Shown in pieces: positions 42,931-51,782 of a DNA stretch of 64,000 bases (the first letter of the stretch is position 1; every line of letters starts with the position of its first letter). The stretch comes from Leisingera sp. ANG1. Its GTDB lineage: Bacteria > Pseudomonadota > Alphaproteobacteria > Rhodobacterales > Rhodobacteraceae. A model generated the notes under the pieces. That model saw only the letters and a list, made by a program, of their open reading frames with translations, was not told where the DNA came from and made no database searches. The translations under genes were made by a program, and so were the position numbers. The stretch spans positions 999,783 through 1,063,782 of the forward strand of contig NZ_AFCF02000001.1 of the NCBI RefSeq assembly GCF_000203975.2, written 5' to 3'.

Positions 42931-43755
42931 ATGGGCCGGGCGCCGCACATAACCGGCACAGCTGAACGGCTGGCCCGCAACGACCGGATCGTGGTTCTGG
43001 GCGCTGTGGCCTTCATCGTGCTGCTGAGCGGGCTTTACACCGTATTTGGTGTCGGCATGAACATGACCGCGGCCGAGATGACCCGGATGGCCCGCCCGAT
43101 CGGCGAACCGATGGCGATGGGCACCGGACCGGTTTGGACTGCAGGCTATGCTGTGCTGATCTTTCTGATGTGGTGGGTGATGATGATCGCCATGATGACA
43201 CCCAGCGCGGCCCCGGTTCTGCTGCTGTTCACCGCCATCAAGAAGGCAGGCTCTCTGCCCGGCCGGGCGCCGGTGCTGGGGCTGCTGTTCCTCAGCGGAT
43301 ACCTTCTTGCCTGGGCCTTGTTCTCTGCAATTGCCACCGCGCTGCAATGGTGGCTCGAAACCATGGGCCTCTCAAACGGCCCGATGATGTCGCTCAGCAG
43401 CCGCACCCTTGGCGGTGCATTGCTGCTGGCGGCGGGCGCCTATCAGTTTACCCCCTACAAGCACGCCTGCCTCTCCCATTGCCGTATGCCGGTTCATTTT
43501 TTGACCGAGCATAACCGCACAGGCTTGGCTGGTGCTGTACTGATGGGCGCCCACCACGGCACCTATTGCCTCGGCTGCTGCTGGGCGCTGATGCTGCTGC
43601 TGTTTGCCGGCGGGATCATGAACCTTTACTGGATAGCCGGGCTGGCGCTGTTCGTGCTGGCCGAAAAGACCTTGCCTTACCCAAGGCTCTTTGCCACGGG
43701 TGCCGGGGCTCTGCTGCTTCTGGCAGGCAGCTATGTTCTCGTTACCGCGCTTTGA
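42931..43755 (+). CDS. DUF2182 integral membrane protein
   Basis: A 274-residue protein with about six or seven helices. Conserved-looking features are MWWVMMIAMMTPSAAPVLLL (Met-rich helix, about 85-104), YQFTPYKHACLSHCRMP (about 172-188) and GAHHGTYCLGCCWALMLLLF, which group Met, His and Cys near the membrane as expected for copper- or heme-like metal handling. The family is annotated only as predicted metal-binding. It follows the DUF1326 gene by 6 bp; the pair is inferred to act together. Confidence 0.82.
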   Translation: MGRAPHITGTAERLARNDRIVVLGAVAFIVLLSGLYTVFGVGMNMTAAEMTRMARPIGEPMAMGTGPVWTAGYAVLIFLMWWVMMIAMMTPSAAPVLLLFTAIKKAGSLPGRAPVLGLLFLSGYLLAWALFSAIATALQWWLETMGLSNGPMMSLSSRTLGGALLLAAGAYQFTPYKHACLSHCRMPVHFLTEHNRTGLAGAVLMGAHHGTYCLGCCWALMLLLFAGGIMNLYWIAGLALFVLAEKTLPYPRLFATGAGALLLLAGSYVLVTAL

Positions 43756-43899
43756 AAGCGCAGGCGCTGACCGGCAATTCTGCAACGTCCCTGCGAAAAT
43801 GCCCGTTTGCGGCCGTTCCGCCGTTTTTTGAATGGCAATTCAAGAAACGGACGCAATGATACCCTCCCGAAGCCATCGCAAGGCAAAGGGATTCGGCAA

Positions 43900-44736
43900 A
43901 TGGACAACAAGCTTCTTCTCATCATTCTGGACGGCGTGCCCTGGCGCAATTTCCGCCGCCTGTTCGGCAACCTCGAAGGCTGGGTCGACAGCGGCGATGC
44001 CCGCGTCTGGAAACTGCGCGCGGTGCTGCCGTCGATTTCGGCCAGCTGCTATGCCTCGATCCACACCGGCGTCGCACCCGCCATCCACGGCTGCACCGGC
44101 AACGCCAATGTGTTCCGGCTCAAGGAAAAAGACGTGTTCAGCCAGGTCCGCGAAGCCGGCGGCGTCACCGGCGCCGTGGCGCACAGCTACTGGTCGTCCT
44201 TTTTCAACCGCCACCCCTTCGACTATGTGCGCGACATTGAATACGACGAGCCGGAAAGCAAGACCATCAACCACGGCCGCTTCCACACCATGACCGGCTA
44301 TGGCAAGGACAACCAGATGACGCCGTCGGACGTCGATCTGTTCGCCACGCTGACCAATCTCTGCCTGCGCTTCGGGCTGGACTACGGCATGCTGCACGCC
44401 TGCACCCTGGACAGCATGGGCCACCGCTTCTTCCATGACTGCCAGGAAATGGACCACGCCTGTTTTGTAATGGATGAGATGCTGGCCCCCTTTATCACCC
44501 GCTGGCGCGATCTGGGCTACGAGGTGATCGTCACCGCCGACCACGGCCAGGACGAGCGCGGCCACCACGGCGGCCGCAGTCCGCTGCAGCAGGAAACCGC
44601 GCTCTACTACTTCGGCGAGGCCGCCGGGCCGGATCATGGCGACGTGATCGACCAGCGCCAGCTGGCCCCCACCATCCTTAAACGGCTGGGCGCACCAGTC
44701 GCGGACACCATGAAGGCAGAGCCGTTCCTGAAATGA
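43900..44736 (+). CDS. Alkaline-phosphatase-superfamily phosphodiesterase
   Basis: A 278-residue protein. The NPP-like active site is visible: D11 (LIILDGVPW), a PSISASCYASIHTG motif (44-57) with S47 as the likely nucleophile in place of Thr, DSMGHRF in the middle and TADHGQDERGHHGG (two metals, late His). It should hydrolyse a phosphomono- or phosphodiester; the substrate is unknown. The ATG at 43900 follows AAAGGG; the open frame upstream is not used. It stands between DUF2182 and a DUF4453 gene. Confidence 0.83.
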   Translation: MDNKLLLIILDGVPWRNFRRLFGNLEGWVDSGDARVWKLRAVLPSISASCYASIHTGVAPAIHGCTGNANVFRLKEKDVFSQVREAGGVTGAVAHSYWSSFFNRHPFDYVRDIEYDEPESKTINHGRFHTMTGYGKDNQMTPSDVDLFATLTNLCLRFGLDYGMLHACTLDSMGHRFFHDCQEMDHACFVMDEMLAPFITRWRDLGYEVIVTADHGQDERGHHGGRSPLQQETALYYFGEAAGPDHGDVIDQRQLAPTILKRLGAPVADTMKAEPFLK

Positions 44737-44801
44737 CCTGAAACGGCGGCTGTGTGCTAGGATGGTCCTCAGCCGCCGTTTTCAGATGTCAGGACTTTGC
44801 C

Positions 44802-45359
44802 ATGAAATCCCTTACCGCCGTATTTTCCCTGCTGGCCGCCCCGGCGCTGGCCAGCGATGCCTGCCACGACCTGTGGTTCACCCGCAACGCGGTGATTGAC
44901 CGGGCCGGTTACTGCTTCGGCTCCCCTTTGGGGCAGGCCGTGTTCAACAACGGGGATTGCACCGGCAAGTCTGTCTCTCTGCCGCCGCAGTCAGAACGCC
45001 TGGTTGCTGAAGTGAAACAGATGGAGGCCCGCTTCGGCTGCCGGGTCAACAACAAGCAGACCCATCTGGACATGGATGACCTGTTCCTGCGCTACCAGCT
45101 ATGGGACCTGCCGGTGCGGGATGAGTTCGAAAGCGCCTGCCTGGGCTGGCTGGGGCCGGTTATGGGGCTGCGGGCGGGCCACAGGCCGGATGCACCCCTG
45201 GTCGGGCAGATAGACCCCGGCGACTACGTCAATTACTCGCATATCCCGGTGGGCAGCTGGACCTATGTGACCACCTCCGGCCCGGACTGGCAGGTCACCA
45301 GCGGCGGTTGGCTGGACACGTCGCTGTTCCAGGAGCAATGCCAGGACTATGCCGGGTAG
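44802..45359 (+). CDS. DUF4453 exported protein with YARHG-like segment
   Basis: A 185-residue protein with a clear signal peptide (MKSLTAVFSLLAAPALA). An N-terminal YARHG-type segment CHDLWFTRNAVIDRAGYCFG (about 21-40) contains Cys pairs. The C-terminal domain has the DUF4453 tryptophan and aspartate pattern (PVGSWTYVTTSGPDWQVTSGGW). Five or six Cys suggest disulfides, so it is periplasmic or secreted. Function unknown. Its stop is 6 bp from the convergent esterase stop. Confidence 0.8.
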   Translation: MKSLTAVFSLLAAPALASDACHDLWFTRNAVIDRAGYCFGSPLGQAVFNNGDCTGKSVSLPPQSERLVAEVKQMEARFGCRVNNKQTHLDMDDLFLRYQLWDLPVRDEFESACLGWLGPVMGLRAGHRPDAPLVGQIDPGDYVNYSHIPVGSWTYVTTSGPDWQVTSGGWLDTSLFQEQCQDYAG

Positions 45360-45365
45360 TCCGGG

Positions 45366-46292
45366 CTACTCGTCATAGGGCCAGATCCCCTGCCCCAGCG
45401 CCTCGACCGCAACTGAAATCCGCTCAAAACTGTCACGTGCCCGGCCCACGCTGTGGCGCGCACGCAAATAGCCGTGGATCAGTCCCGGCTCATTGATCCA
45501 ATACGCCTTGCCGCCAGCCGCCAAAATGCGGTCGCGGTAGTCGCGTGAATCGTCCCGCACCGGATCGCAATCCGCCGTTACCAGCACCGTCGGCGGCAAG
45601 TCCGAGAAATCGCTGTCAGACAGAGGCGCAAAAAGCGGATCATCCTTGGGCGGCTCCCCTTCGGTGCGAATATCCATGTAATACAGCACGTCCTCGCGCG
45701 TCAGCATGGGCGCCTGCGCGTGCTCCAGGTAAGAGCCCTGGTTCACATCACCGCCGAACGCGCCATAGATCAGCACCTGGCCCAGAATCGACTCGCAGCG
45801 GCCGCGCGCATGATGCGCCACCGCAGCACAAATGTTGGCTCCGGCGCTGTCGCCCATCAGGACAATGCCCTTGCCATACCCGGCCTCGACCCAGCCCAGC
45901 ACCACCCAGGCGTCCTCAAAGGCGGCGGGGTGCTTGTGCTCCGGTGCCAGCCGGTAGTCCACCGCCACCACCCGGTAGCCGGTCTGGGCGCAGATCTCGG
46001 CGCAAACATCATCGTGGCTGTCCAGACCCCCTACGACAAAGCCGCCGCCGTGGCAGAACAGCACCGTCCGGGTCGGGTCACCAGCGGTATAGACCCGCAC
46101 CGGCACGCCGTTGGCGGACAATGCCTCGACCGACACCACATCCGGCCGCGGCACCCGGAATTCCCGCGCCATCGCGTTATAGATACGGCGCTGCTCTTCG
46201 ATGCTCATGTCAACGGCGTCATCAGGATAAAGCTCCCCGGTCTTCTGGATGAAGTCCCAGGTCTCCTCGTCGATCAGCCGTTCGTAATCCAT
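45366..46292 (-). CDS. Alpha/beta hydrolase, hormone-sensitive lipase type esterase
   Basis: A 308-residue protein. Oxyanion motif HGGGF (81-85), nucleophile S149 in GDSAG (147-151), acid in the DPVRDDSRDYRDRI stretch and catalytic His in GLIHGY. The order and spacing are those of bacterial HSL-family carboxylesterases acting on short-chain esters. GGAGG precedes the ATG at 46292. It stands downstream of the acyl-CoA synthetase on the same strand, but a terminator at 46369-46386 lies between, so it is a separate unit. Confidence 0.9.
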   Translation of the reverse strand: MDYERLIDEETWDFIQKTGELYPDDAVDMSIEEQRRIYNAMAREFRVPRPDVVSVEALSANGVPVRVYTAGDPTRTVLFCHGGGFVVGGLDSHDDVCAEICAQTGYRVVAVDYRLAPEHKHPAAFEDAWVVLGWVEAGYGKGIVLMGDSAGANICAAVAHHARGRCESILGQVLIYGAFGGDVNQGSYLEHAQAPMLTREDVLYYMDIRTEGEPPKDDPLFAPLSDSDFSDLPPTVLVTADCDPVRDDSRDYRDRILAAGGKAYWINEPGLIHGYLRARHSVGRARDSFERISVAVEALGQGIWPYDE

Positions 46293-46364
46293 CTGCGAGC
46301 CTCCCTGCACGCCGTCGTCCCCGAGAGCCTAGGCACAGTTTCCCGCAAATGGAATGCCTGAAAG

Positions 46365-46386
46365 AAAAAGCGCCCCGAAGGGCGCT
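46365..46386 (-). terminator. Terminator of the acyl-CoA synthetase gene
   Basis: On the minus strand, stem AGCGCCC-TTCG-GGGCGCT is followed by TTTTC. A UUCG tetraloop and T-run make it a convincing terminator, 26 bp past the stop at 46412. Confidence 0.85.
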
Positions 46387-46411
46387 CCTTATCCCACACT
46401 GTCCAGCGGGG

Positions 46412-48301
46412 TCACGCAGCCGCGGCAGGCTCCCATGGCCGGGTGAAATTGTTCAGCACGCCGTCGATGTCAGCCTCCGGGCTGCCGTTGGCCGCCACCT
46501 GCGCCACCAGCCCGCGTTTCTTGTCGTCGGTCACGCTGACAACGCGCGCCGCCACCCCGGCCTGCTCCAGCGCGCCATTGTATACGCGGGTGATCGCCAT
46601 CTTGCGCAGATCGGGCTTGAACACCTTGCCCACCGCGGTTTTCGGCAGCTCGTCCAGCACCGTCAGATGCTTGGGGATCGCCGCCCGCTCATGCACATGG
46701 ACTTTGCAGTATTCCAGCAGTTCCGCCTCGCTGACACTGGCGCCGTCGACCAGCTCGACAAACGCGCAAGGCAGCTCGCCCGAATGCGCGTCCGGCTGTC
46801 CGATGGCACCGGCAAAGGCCACCGCATCATGGCCCAGCAGTGCCTCTTCGATCTCTGCCGGGTCGATATTGTGACCGCCGCGAATGATCAAATCCTTGGC
46901 GCGGCCGGTGATCCAGAGATAGCCATCCTCGTCGATCCGGCCCAGATCGCCGGTGCGCAGGTATTTCTCCTGGTAGTAGAGGTCCACGTTCTTGTCGGCC
47001 TCGGTATAGGTATTGCCCGCGAACACACCGGGGTTCGACACACAGATCTCCCCCACTTCGTCGCGCCCGCATTCCAGCGCCCCATCATTGGTCTGCTTAA
47101 CGATCCGCACATCCGTATAGGGGAACGGGATGCCCACCGATCCCACCTTCTTCTCGCCGCCCGGCGGGTTGCAAGAGACGAGGCAGGTCGCCTCGGTCAA
47201 CCCGTAGCCCTCCACGATGGCCACGCCGCAAGCGCTTTCAAACCGCTTGAACAGCTCCATCGGCATCGGCGCCGAGCCGGAGAACGCCGTTTTCACGGAT
47301 GAGATATCCGCATCCACCGGCCGCTGCATCAGCGCCGAAACGGCGGTGGGCACAGTGATGATAAAGGTGATCTTCCAGCGCTCGATCAGCTTCCAGAAAT
47401 TGTCGAACACGCCCTCGCCCCGGTACCCCTGCGGCGTCGGGAACACCACATGCGCGCCAGAGGCGATGGCCGCCATCATGATCACATGCACCGCAAAGAC
47501 ATGGAACAGCGGCAGCGGGCACATGATATTGTCTTCTTCGGTGAACAACAGCGTGCTGCCCAGCCAGCCGTTGTAGACCAGCCCCGAATACTTGTGCTGC
47601 GCCACCTTGGGCATGCCGGTGGTGCCGCCGGTATGGAAATAGCACGCCACACGGTCACCGGCACTGTCGGCAAAATTCAGCGTCTTGGGCTGCTTCGCCA
47701 TCTCCTTGGAGAAGTTCAGGTAGTCCGCATGGCTGGGCCGGCCGTCCATCTTGGGACGGATCAGCGGCACGATCCAGGATTTCGGTGGCGTAAGGTAGCG
47801 GTTCAGGTCCACTTCCAGCACCGTGTTCACGCCCGGCGCATGGCGCACCGCCTCTGCCACTTTTTGGGCTACATCCGTCTTCGGGAAGGGCCGCAGGGTG
47901 ACAACAACCTTGGCCTTGGTCTCCCGCAGGATGGAGGCGATCTGCTCCGGCTCCAGCAGCGGGTTGATCGGGTTCACGATCCCTGCCACCGCGCCGCCCA
48001 GCATGGTGACCAGTGTCTCGTTGCAGTTGGGCAGCACATAGGCCACCACATCCGTTTCGCCCACCCCCAGCGCACGGAACATATTGGCGGCCTGGCTCAC
48101 CTGCTCCTTCAGCGTGCGCCAGGTCAGCGTCTCCGCCTTGTCCTGGGCGCCAGAGAATATCTGATAGCTGACCGCCTTGCTGTTCGGGTACTTGTCCGCG
48201 GTGCGCGACAGCAGCCCGTACAAAGTGGCCGGCAGATCCCGCGCCTCATACGGCATTTCATTCTGCAGCGCATCGCGGTCCGCGATTCCGGAAAAACCCA
48301 T
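46412..48301 (-). CDS. Acyl-CoA synthetase (AMP-dependent)
   Basis: A 629-residue adenylating enzyme. AMP-binding motif FHTGGTTGMPKVAQH, then EGYGLTEATCL, GDLGRIDEDGYLWITGRAKD and the late K in LPKTAVGKVFKP. The long middle with PVDADISSVKTAFSGSAPMP resembles long/medium-chain fatty acid or fatty-acyl-like ligases (FadD relatives). It activates a carboxylic acid to its CoA thioester; chain length not readable. GGGGAGGAG precedes the ATG at 48301. Monocistronic, with a strong terminator. Confidence 0.9.
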   Translation of the reverse strand: MGFSGIADRDALQNEMPYEARDLPATLYGLLSRTADKYPNSKAVSYQIFSGAQDKAETLTWRTLKEQVSQAANMFRALGVGETDVVAYVLPNCNETLVTMLGGAVAGIVNPINPLLEPEQIASILRETKAKVVVTLRPFPKTDVAQKVAEAVRHAPGVNTVLEVDLNRYLTPPKSWIVPLIRPKMDGRPSHADYLNFSKEMAKQPKTLNFADSAGDRVACYFHTGGTTGMPKVAQHKYSGLVYNGWLGSTLLFTEEDNIMCPLPLFHVFAVHVIMMAAIASGAHVVFPTPQGYRGEGVFDNFWKLIERWKITFIITVPTAVSALMQRPVDADISSVKTAFSGSAPMPMELFKRFESACGVAIVEGYGLTEATCLVSCNPPGGEKKVGSVGIPFPYTDVRIVKQTNDGALECGRDEVGEICVSNPGVFAGNTYTEADKNVDLYYQEKYLRTGDLGRIDEDGYLWITGRAKDLIIRGGHNIDPAEIEEALLGHDAVAFAGAIGQPDAHSGELPCAFVELVDGASVSEAELLEYCKVHVHERAAIPKHLTVLDELPKTAVGKVFKPDLRKMAITRVYNGALEQAGVAARVVSVTDDKKRGLVAQVAANGSPEADIDGVLNNFTRPWEPAAAA

Positions 48302-48486
48302 AATTCTCCTCCCCGTTCCACCCGGTGCACAGCCGGTGTACGGGCGGTGCACGGAAGGTGTCTCTGTTTTTTGCCCAGATTATTGCAATCGCCTGATTGC
48401 GCAAGCGCCGCGGCAGGGTCACGCCAAGGCAGCTTTGGCGGTGACGTCGCGCCATTTCCCTGCATTGGGCGGTTTTCAACAAAAAA

Positions 48487-48515
48487 CGCCCCGGATCGGC
48501 TCCGGGGCGCTTGCC
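48487..48515 (-). terminator. Terminator of the ABC exporter gene
   Basis: On the minus strand, stem CGCCCCGGA / TCCGGGGCG with a 5-nt loop is followed by TTTTTTG, 26 bp past the exporter stop. Confidence 0.85.
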
Positions 48516-48534
48516 GTGTTAATCTGCTCGCCGC

Positions 48535-50334
48535 TTATTCAGCTGCCAGCCCTTCTGTGAACTGCAGCTTGGCCAGACGCGCATAAAGCCCGCCCTGTGC
48601 CACCAGCTCATCATGGGTGCCGGTGGCGACGATCCGCCCCTGCTCCATCACCACGATGCGGTCGGCCTTCTTCACCGTTGCCAGCCGGTGCGCCACGATA
48701 AGCGTGGTGCGGCCCTGGCTCAGCTCATCCACCGCCGCCTGCACCAGGCGTTCGCTTTCCGCATCCAGCGCCGAGGTCGCCTCATCCAGCAGCAGCACCG
48801 GCGCGTCGCGCAGAATGGCGCGGGCAATGGCAATCCGCTGCTTCTGGCCGCCCGACAGCATCACGCCGCGCTCACCGACAAAACTGTCATAGCCCTCCGG
48901 CAGCTTGGAAATGAAGTCATGCGCCGCTGCCGCTGCAGCAGCAGCCTCGACCTCAGCATCGGTGGCCTCCGGCCGGCCAAACCGGATGTTTTCGCGGGCC
49001 GAGGCGGCAAAGATCACTGGATCCTGCGGAACCAGCGCGATGTGGCGGCGGAATTCATCCCGCTGCAGCTGGGTCAGTGCCACGCCGTCCAGCTTCACCG
49101 CGCCCTGGTTGGGGTCGTAAAACCGCTGCAGCATCTGGATGATGGTGGTCTTGCCCGCGCCCGACGGGCCGACAAAAGCCACAGACTCCCCCGGGTTCAC
49201 TGTCAGCGAAACCTCATCCAGCGCCGACACATCCGGGCGCGACGGGTAGCGGAAAGACACGTTGTCGAACGCGATCTCGCCCTTGACCGGCGCGGGCAGC
49301 ACCTGAGCCGCAACCGGATCCAGGACGGTATCCTCGGCATTCAGCAGCTCCACAAGCCGTTCGGTTGCCCCGGCGGCGCGCTGCAGCTCGCTCCAAATCT
49401 CCGACAGCGCCGCAACGGATCCAGCCACCAGCACTGCATAGATCACAAACTGGATCAGCGTGCCCTCAGACATCACGCCTGCGCGCACATCATTGGCGCC
49501 CATCCACAGAACGCCCACGATCCCGGAAAACACCAGGAAGATCACAATTACCGTCAGATAGGCCCGCGTCTGGATGCGGCGGCGGGACACGTCATAGGAG
49601 GTTTCGGTGAGCTCGGAAAACTTCTCGCGGCTGGCAGCCTCATGCGTGAAGGCCTGTACCGTCTGCACCGCCCCCAGCGCCTCGCCCGCGTTACCGGAGG
49701 AGGCCGCGATCCAGTCCTGGTTTTCCTTGCTGATGGCGCGCAAGCGGCGGCCCAGCACCAGGATTGGCACGATCACCGCCGGCACGATCAGCAGCACCAT
49801 CATCGTGAGCTTCGCCGAGGTCAGCAGCATCAATACCATGCCGCCCAGGAAAATCAGCAGGTTGCGCAGTGCAATCGACACCGACGATCCCAGCACCGAC
49901 TGGATCAGTGTGGTGTCGGTGGTGATCCGGCTCAGCACCTCGCCGGTCATGATGCGCTCATAAAATTCCGGGCTCATGCCGATCACCCGGTCGAACACCG
50001 CCTTGCGGATGTCAGCCACCACCCGCTCGCCCAGCCGTGTCACCAGTGCATAGCGCACGCCGGTGCCCACCGCCAGCAGAGCGGCAATCACCAGCGCACC
50101 GCTGAAATAGAGGTTCAGAAGCTCGGAATCAGAGACCCGGAAGTTGTCCACGACGCGGCGCACTGCCAATGGCAGCGTCAGCGACAGCCCCGCCGTCAGC
50201 ACCAGCGCGCAGGTGGCTGCCAGCATCAGCAGGCGGTAGGGGCGCATGAACGGCCACAGGGCCGACAGCACGCCGATCTTCCGGGACTTCTCCCGCTCTT
50301 GCTCCGCATTCGGGGCCGCATTATTCCGCGCCAT
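48535..50334 (-). CDS. ABC exporter, fused membrane and ATPase domains (MsbA-like)
   Basis: A 599-residue half-transporter. Six helices (about 28-310) are followed by the nucleotide-binding domain (about 345-590): Walker A GPSGAGKTT, Q-loop VPQDPVIFA, signature MLSGGQKQR, Walker B VLLLDEATSALD and the H-loop AHRLATVKKADRI. It is a homodimeric type IV exporter. An Ala-rich run (EVEAAAAAAAAHDFISKLP) precedes the signature. Lipid, peptide or drug export is possible. Ends with a strong terminator. Confidence 0.92.
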   Translation of the reverse strand: MARNNAAPNAEQEREKSRKIGVLSALWPFMRPYRLLMLAATCALVLTAGLSLTLPLAVRRVVDNFRVSDSELLNLYFSGALVIAALLAVGTGVRYALVTRLGERVVADIRKAVFDRVIGMSPEFYERIMTGEVLSRITTDTTLIQSVLGSSVSIALRNLLIFLGGMVLMLLTSAKLTMMVLLIVPAVIVPILVLGRRLRAISKENQDWIAASSGNAGEALGAVQTVQAFTHEAASREKFSELTETSYDVSRRRIQTRAYLTVIVIFLVFSGIVGVLWMGANDVRAGVMSEGTLIQFVIYAVLVAGSVAALSEIWSELQRAAGATERLVELLNAEDTVLDPVAAQVLPAPVKGEIAFDNVSFRYPSRPDVSALDEVSLTVNPGESVAFVGPSGAGKTTIIQMLQRFYDPNQGAVKLDGVALTQLQRDEFRRHIALVPQDPVIFAASARENIRFGRPEATDAEVEAAAAAAAAHDFISKLPEGYDSFVGERGVMLSGGQKQRIAIARAILRDAPVLLLDEATSALDAESERLVQAAVDELSQGRTTLIVAHRLATVKKADRIVVMEQGRIVATGTHDELVAQGGLYARLAKLQFTEGLAAE

Positions 50335-50501
50335 TCCGGATCCTTCTGCACTTTGGTCCCGCGGGTTTCAGATCCCGCGTAATTGCCAAAGGTTCATGGC
50401 CCCGCAGGCCCGGCGCGTCAAGCGTTGAGCAGCTTCAAAACACACCTGAAAACAGCTGCGCACTGCGTCATGGGGTATCAATCAGGCGGATTGGGAAGGT
50501 C

Positions 50502-50575
50502 TGGAGCGGGTAGCGGGAATCGAACCCGCACCTTAAGCTTGGAAGGCTCTTATGATACCATTTCACCATACCCGC
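50502..50575 (-). tRNA. tRNA-Gly (TCC), CCA encoded
   Basis: On the minus strand a 7-bp acceptor stem GCGGGTA / TACCCGC, T-arm GCGGGTTCGATTCCCGC, and anticodon loop CTTCCAA reading TCC. The discriminator T is followed by an encoded CCA (50504-50502). Confidence 0.97.
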
Positions 50576-50749
50576 TCAGGACATTTGCTGATTTAGGTGA
50601 AGCGCCGGGGAAGGTCAACCACCTTGTTTTCGTTTACCTTTGCGGTGGCGGAAATTTCAACGTGCCTCTTGCGAAAGCCCCGCCAAGCCCCCCAAATAAA
50701 AGCAAAATCCAACCACCCCGCCGCCCGTGCATAACACCGGAAAACCGCC

Positions 50750-51463
50750 GTGACCCAAACCCTGCAAACCGCCGTACTCACTGCTCACGGTCAGCCCTCT
50801 GCCCCGGGCCCGGCAGAGGCGGATCTGGCAGCCACTGCCAGGGGTGTTGCCGCGCATCTTCCGGGCTGGGATGTCCGCTCTGCCACCCTCGCAGCTCCCG
50901 GCCGGCTGGAGCAGGTGATAGAGGACGGCGCAGTGGTCTATCCGTTTTTCATGTCGCGCGGGTATTTCACCAGCAAGGTGCTGCCGGGGCGTCTGCAGGG
51001 CCGGGCTTACCGGATGGCCACGCCGTTCGGGCTGGACAGCGGCCTGCCGGATCTTGCTGCAAGCGCCGTGCAACAGGCAGCATCAGAAAGGCACTGGCCG
51101 CTGGACAGGCTGAACCTGCTGCTGGCCGCCCACGGCTCTGCCCGCGGCCCGCGCGCTGCAGAGGCCGCCGAGGATTTCGCCGCCCGGCTCAGCCCGCTGC
51201 TGCCGGGCTGCTCCGTGTCGCAGGGCTACATTGAGCAGGACCCGCGGCTAGCATCTGCTGCCGCCTCCCTGCCCGTGCGGTCCATCTGCCTGCCGTTTTT
51301 TGCGCAGGCAGGCGATCACGTGAAAGAGGATCTTCCCGAAGCCCTGGACGCCGCAGGCTTTGGCGGCACGGTGCTGCCGGTGGCCGGCGCCCTGCCCGGA
51401 GCCCCGGCCCTGATTGCTGCAGCCATCCGCCGCGCAAGCCTTGACCCAAGCGCGTCTGAGTGA
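50750..51463 (+). CDS. CbiX/sirohydrochlorin cobaltochelatase-like protein
   Basis: A 237-residue protein with two CbiX-like halves. Each half has an H-G core: LTAHGQPSAPGPAEADL near residues 10-26 and LAAHGSARGPRAAEAAEDFA in the middle. The His of HG is the chelatase metal-binding residue. Related enzymes insert Co2+ or Fe2+ into sirohydrochlorin. No corrinoid or siroheme genes are nearby, so the reaction is uncertain. The GTG start has a weak ribosome-binding site. Confidence 0.8.
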   Translation: MTQTLQTAVLTAHGQPSAPGPAEADLAATARGVAAHLPGWDVRSATLAAPGRLEQVIEDGAVVYPFFMSRGYFTSKVLPGRLQGRAYRMATPFGLDSGLPDLAASAVQQAASERHWPLDRLNLLLAAHGSARGPRAAEAAEDFAARLSPLLPGCSVSQGYIEQDPRLASAAASLPVRSICLPFFAQAGDHVKEDLPEALDAAGFGGTVLPVAGALPGAPALIAAAIRRASLDPSASE

Positions 51464-51568
51464 AATTCTAGCCTTCCGGAAAGAAAAGCAATTTTTGGCT
51501 CAAGCAAAGGCAATTGGCCTCTTGCACCGGCGCCGGGCATGTGATTAATCACGGCTTACACCACGGAT

Positions 51569-51642
51569 GGCGAGTTGGCGGAGTGGTGACGCAGCGGATT
51601 GCAAATCCGTGTACACCGGTTCGATTCCGGTACTCGCCTCCA
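51569..51642 (+). tRNA. tRNA-Cys (GCA), CCA encoded
   Basis: Acceptor stem GGCGAGT / ACTCGCC, anticodon loop TTGCAAA reading GCA, T-arm ACCGGTTCGATTCCGGT. Discriminator T and an encoded CCA (51640-51642). Confidence 0.97.
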
Positions 51643-51732
51643 CCTTATCCCAGCAGTTAATCCATGTCATGTCAAAGGCTTAGATACAGCGCTGCAGCGC
51701 GTAGCGCAGGCCAGAACGCATGTCTCCAAGGT

Positions 51733-51754
51733 CTGGCGGCCATGCAGCCGCCAG
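51733..51754. terminator. Hairpin between tRNA-Cys and the CoA ligase gene
   Basis: Stem CTGGCGGC / GCCGCCAG with loop CATGCA, 28 bp past the ligase stop on the minus strand. No T-run, so only a possible terminator. Confidence 0.4.
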
Positions 51755-51782
51755 CCTGTTCCCGCGCGGGCAGCCGGAACAA

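Noticed and set aside
48613-50382. 589-codon plus-strand frame antisense to the ABC exporter
   Set aside because: A shadow of third-position GC bias: His/Gln/Arg-rich, no motifs, and covers a complete ABC exporter on the other strand.
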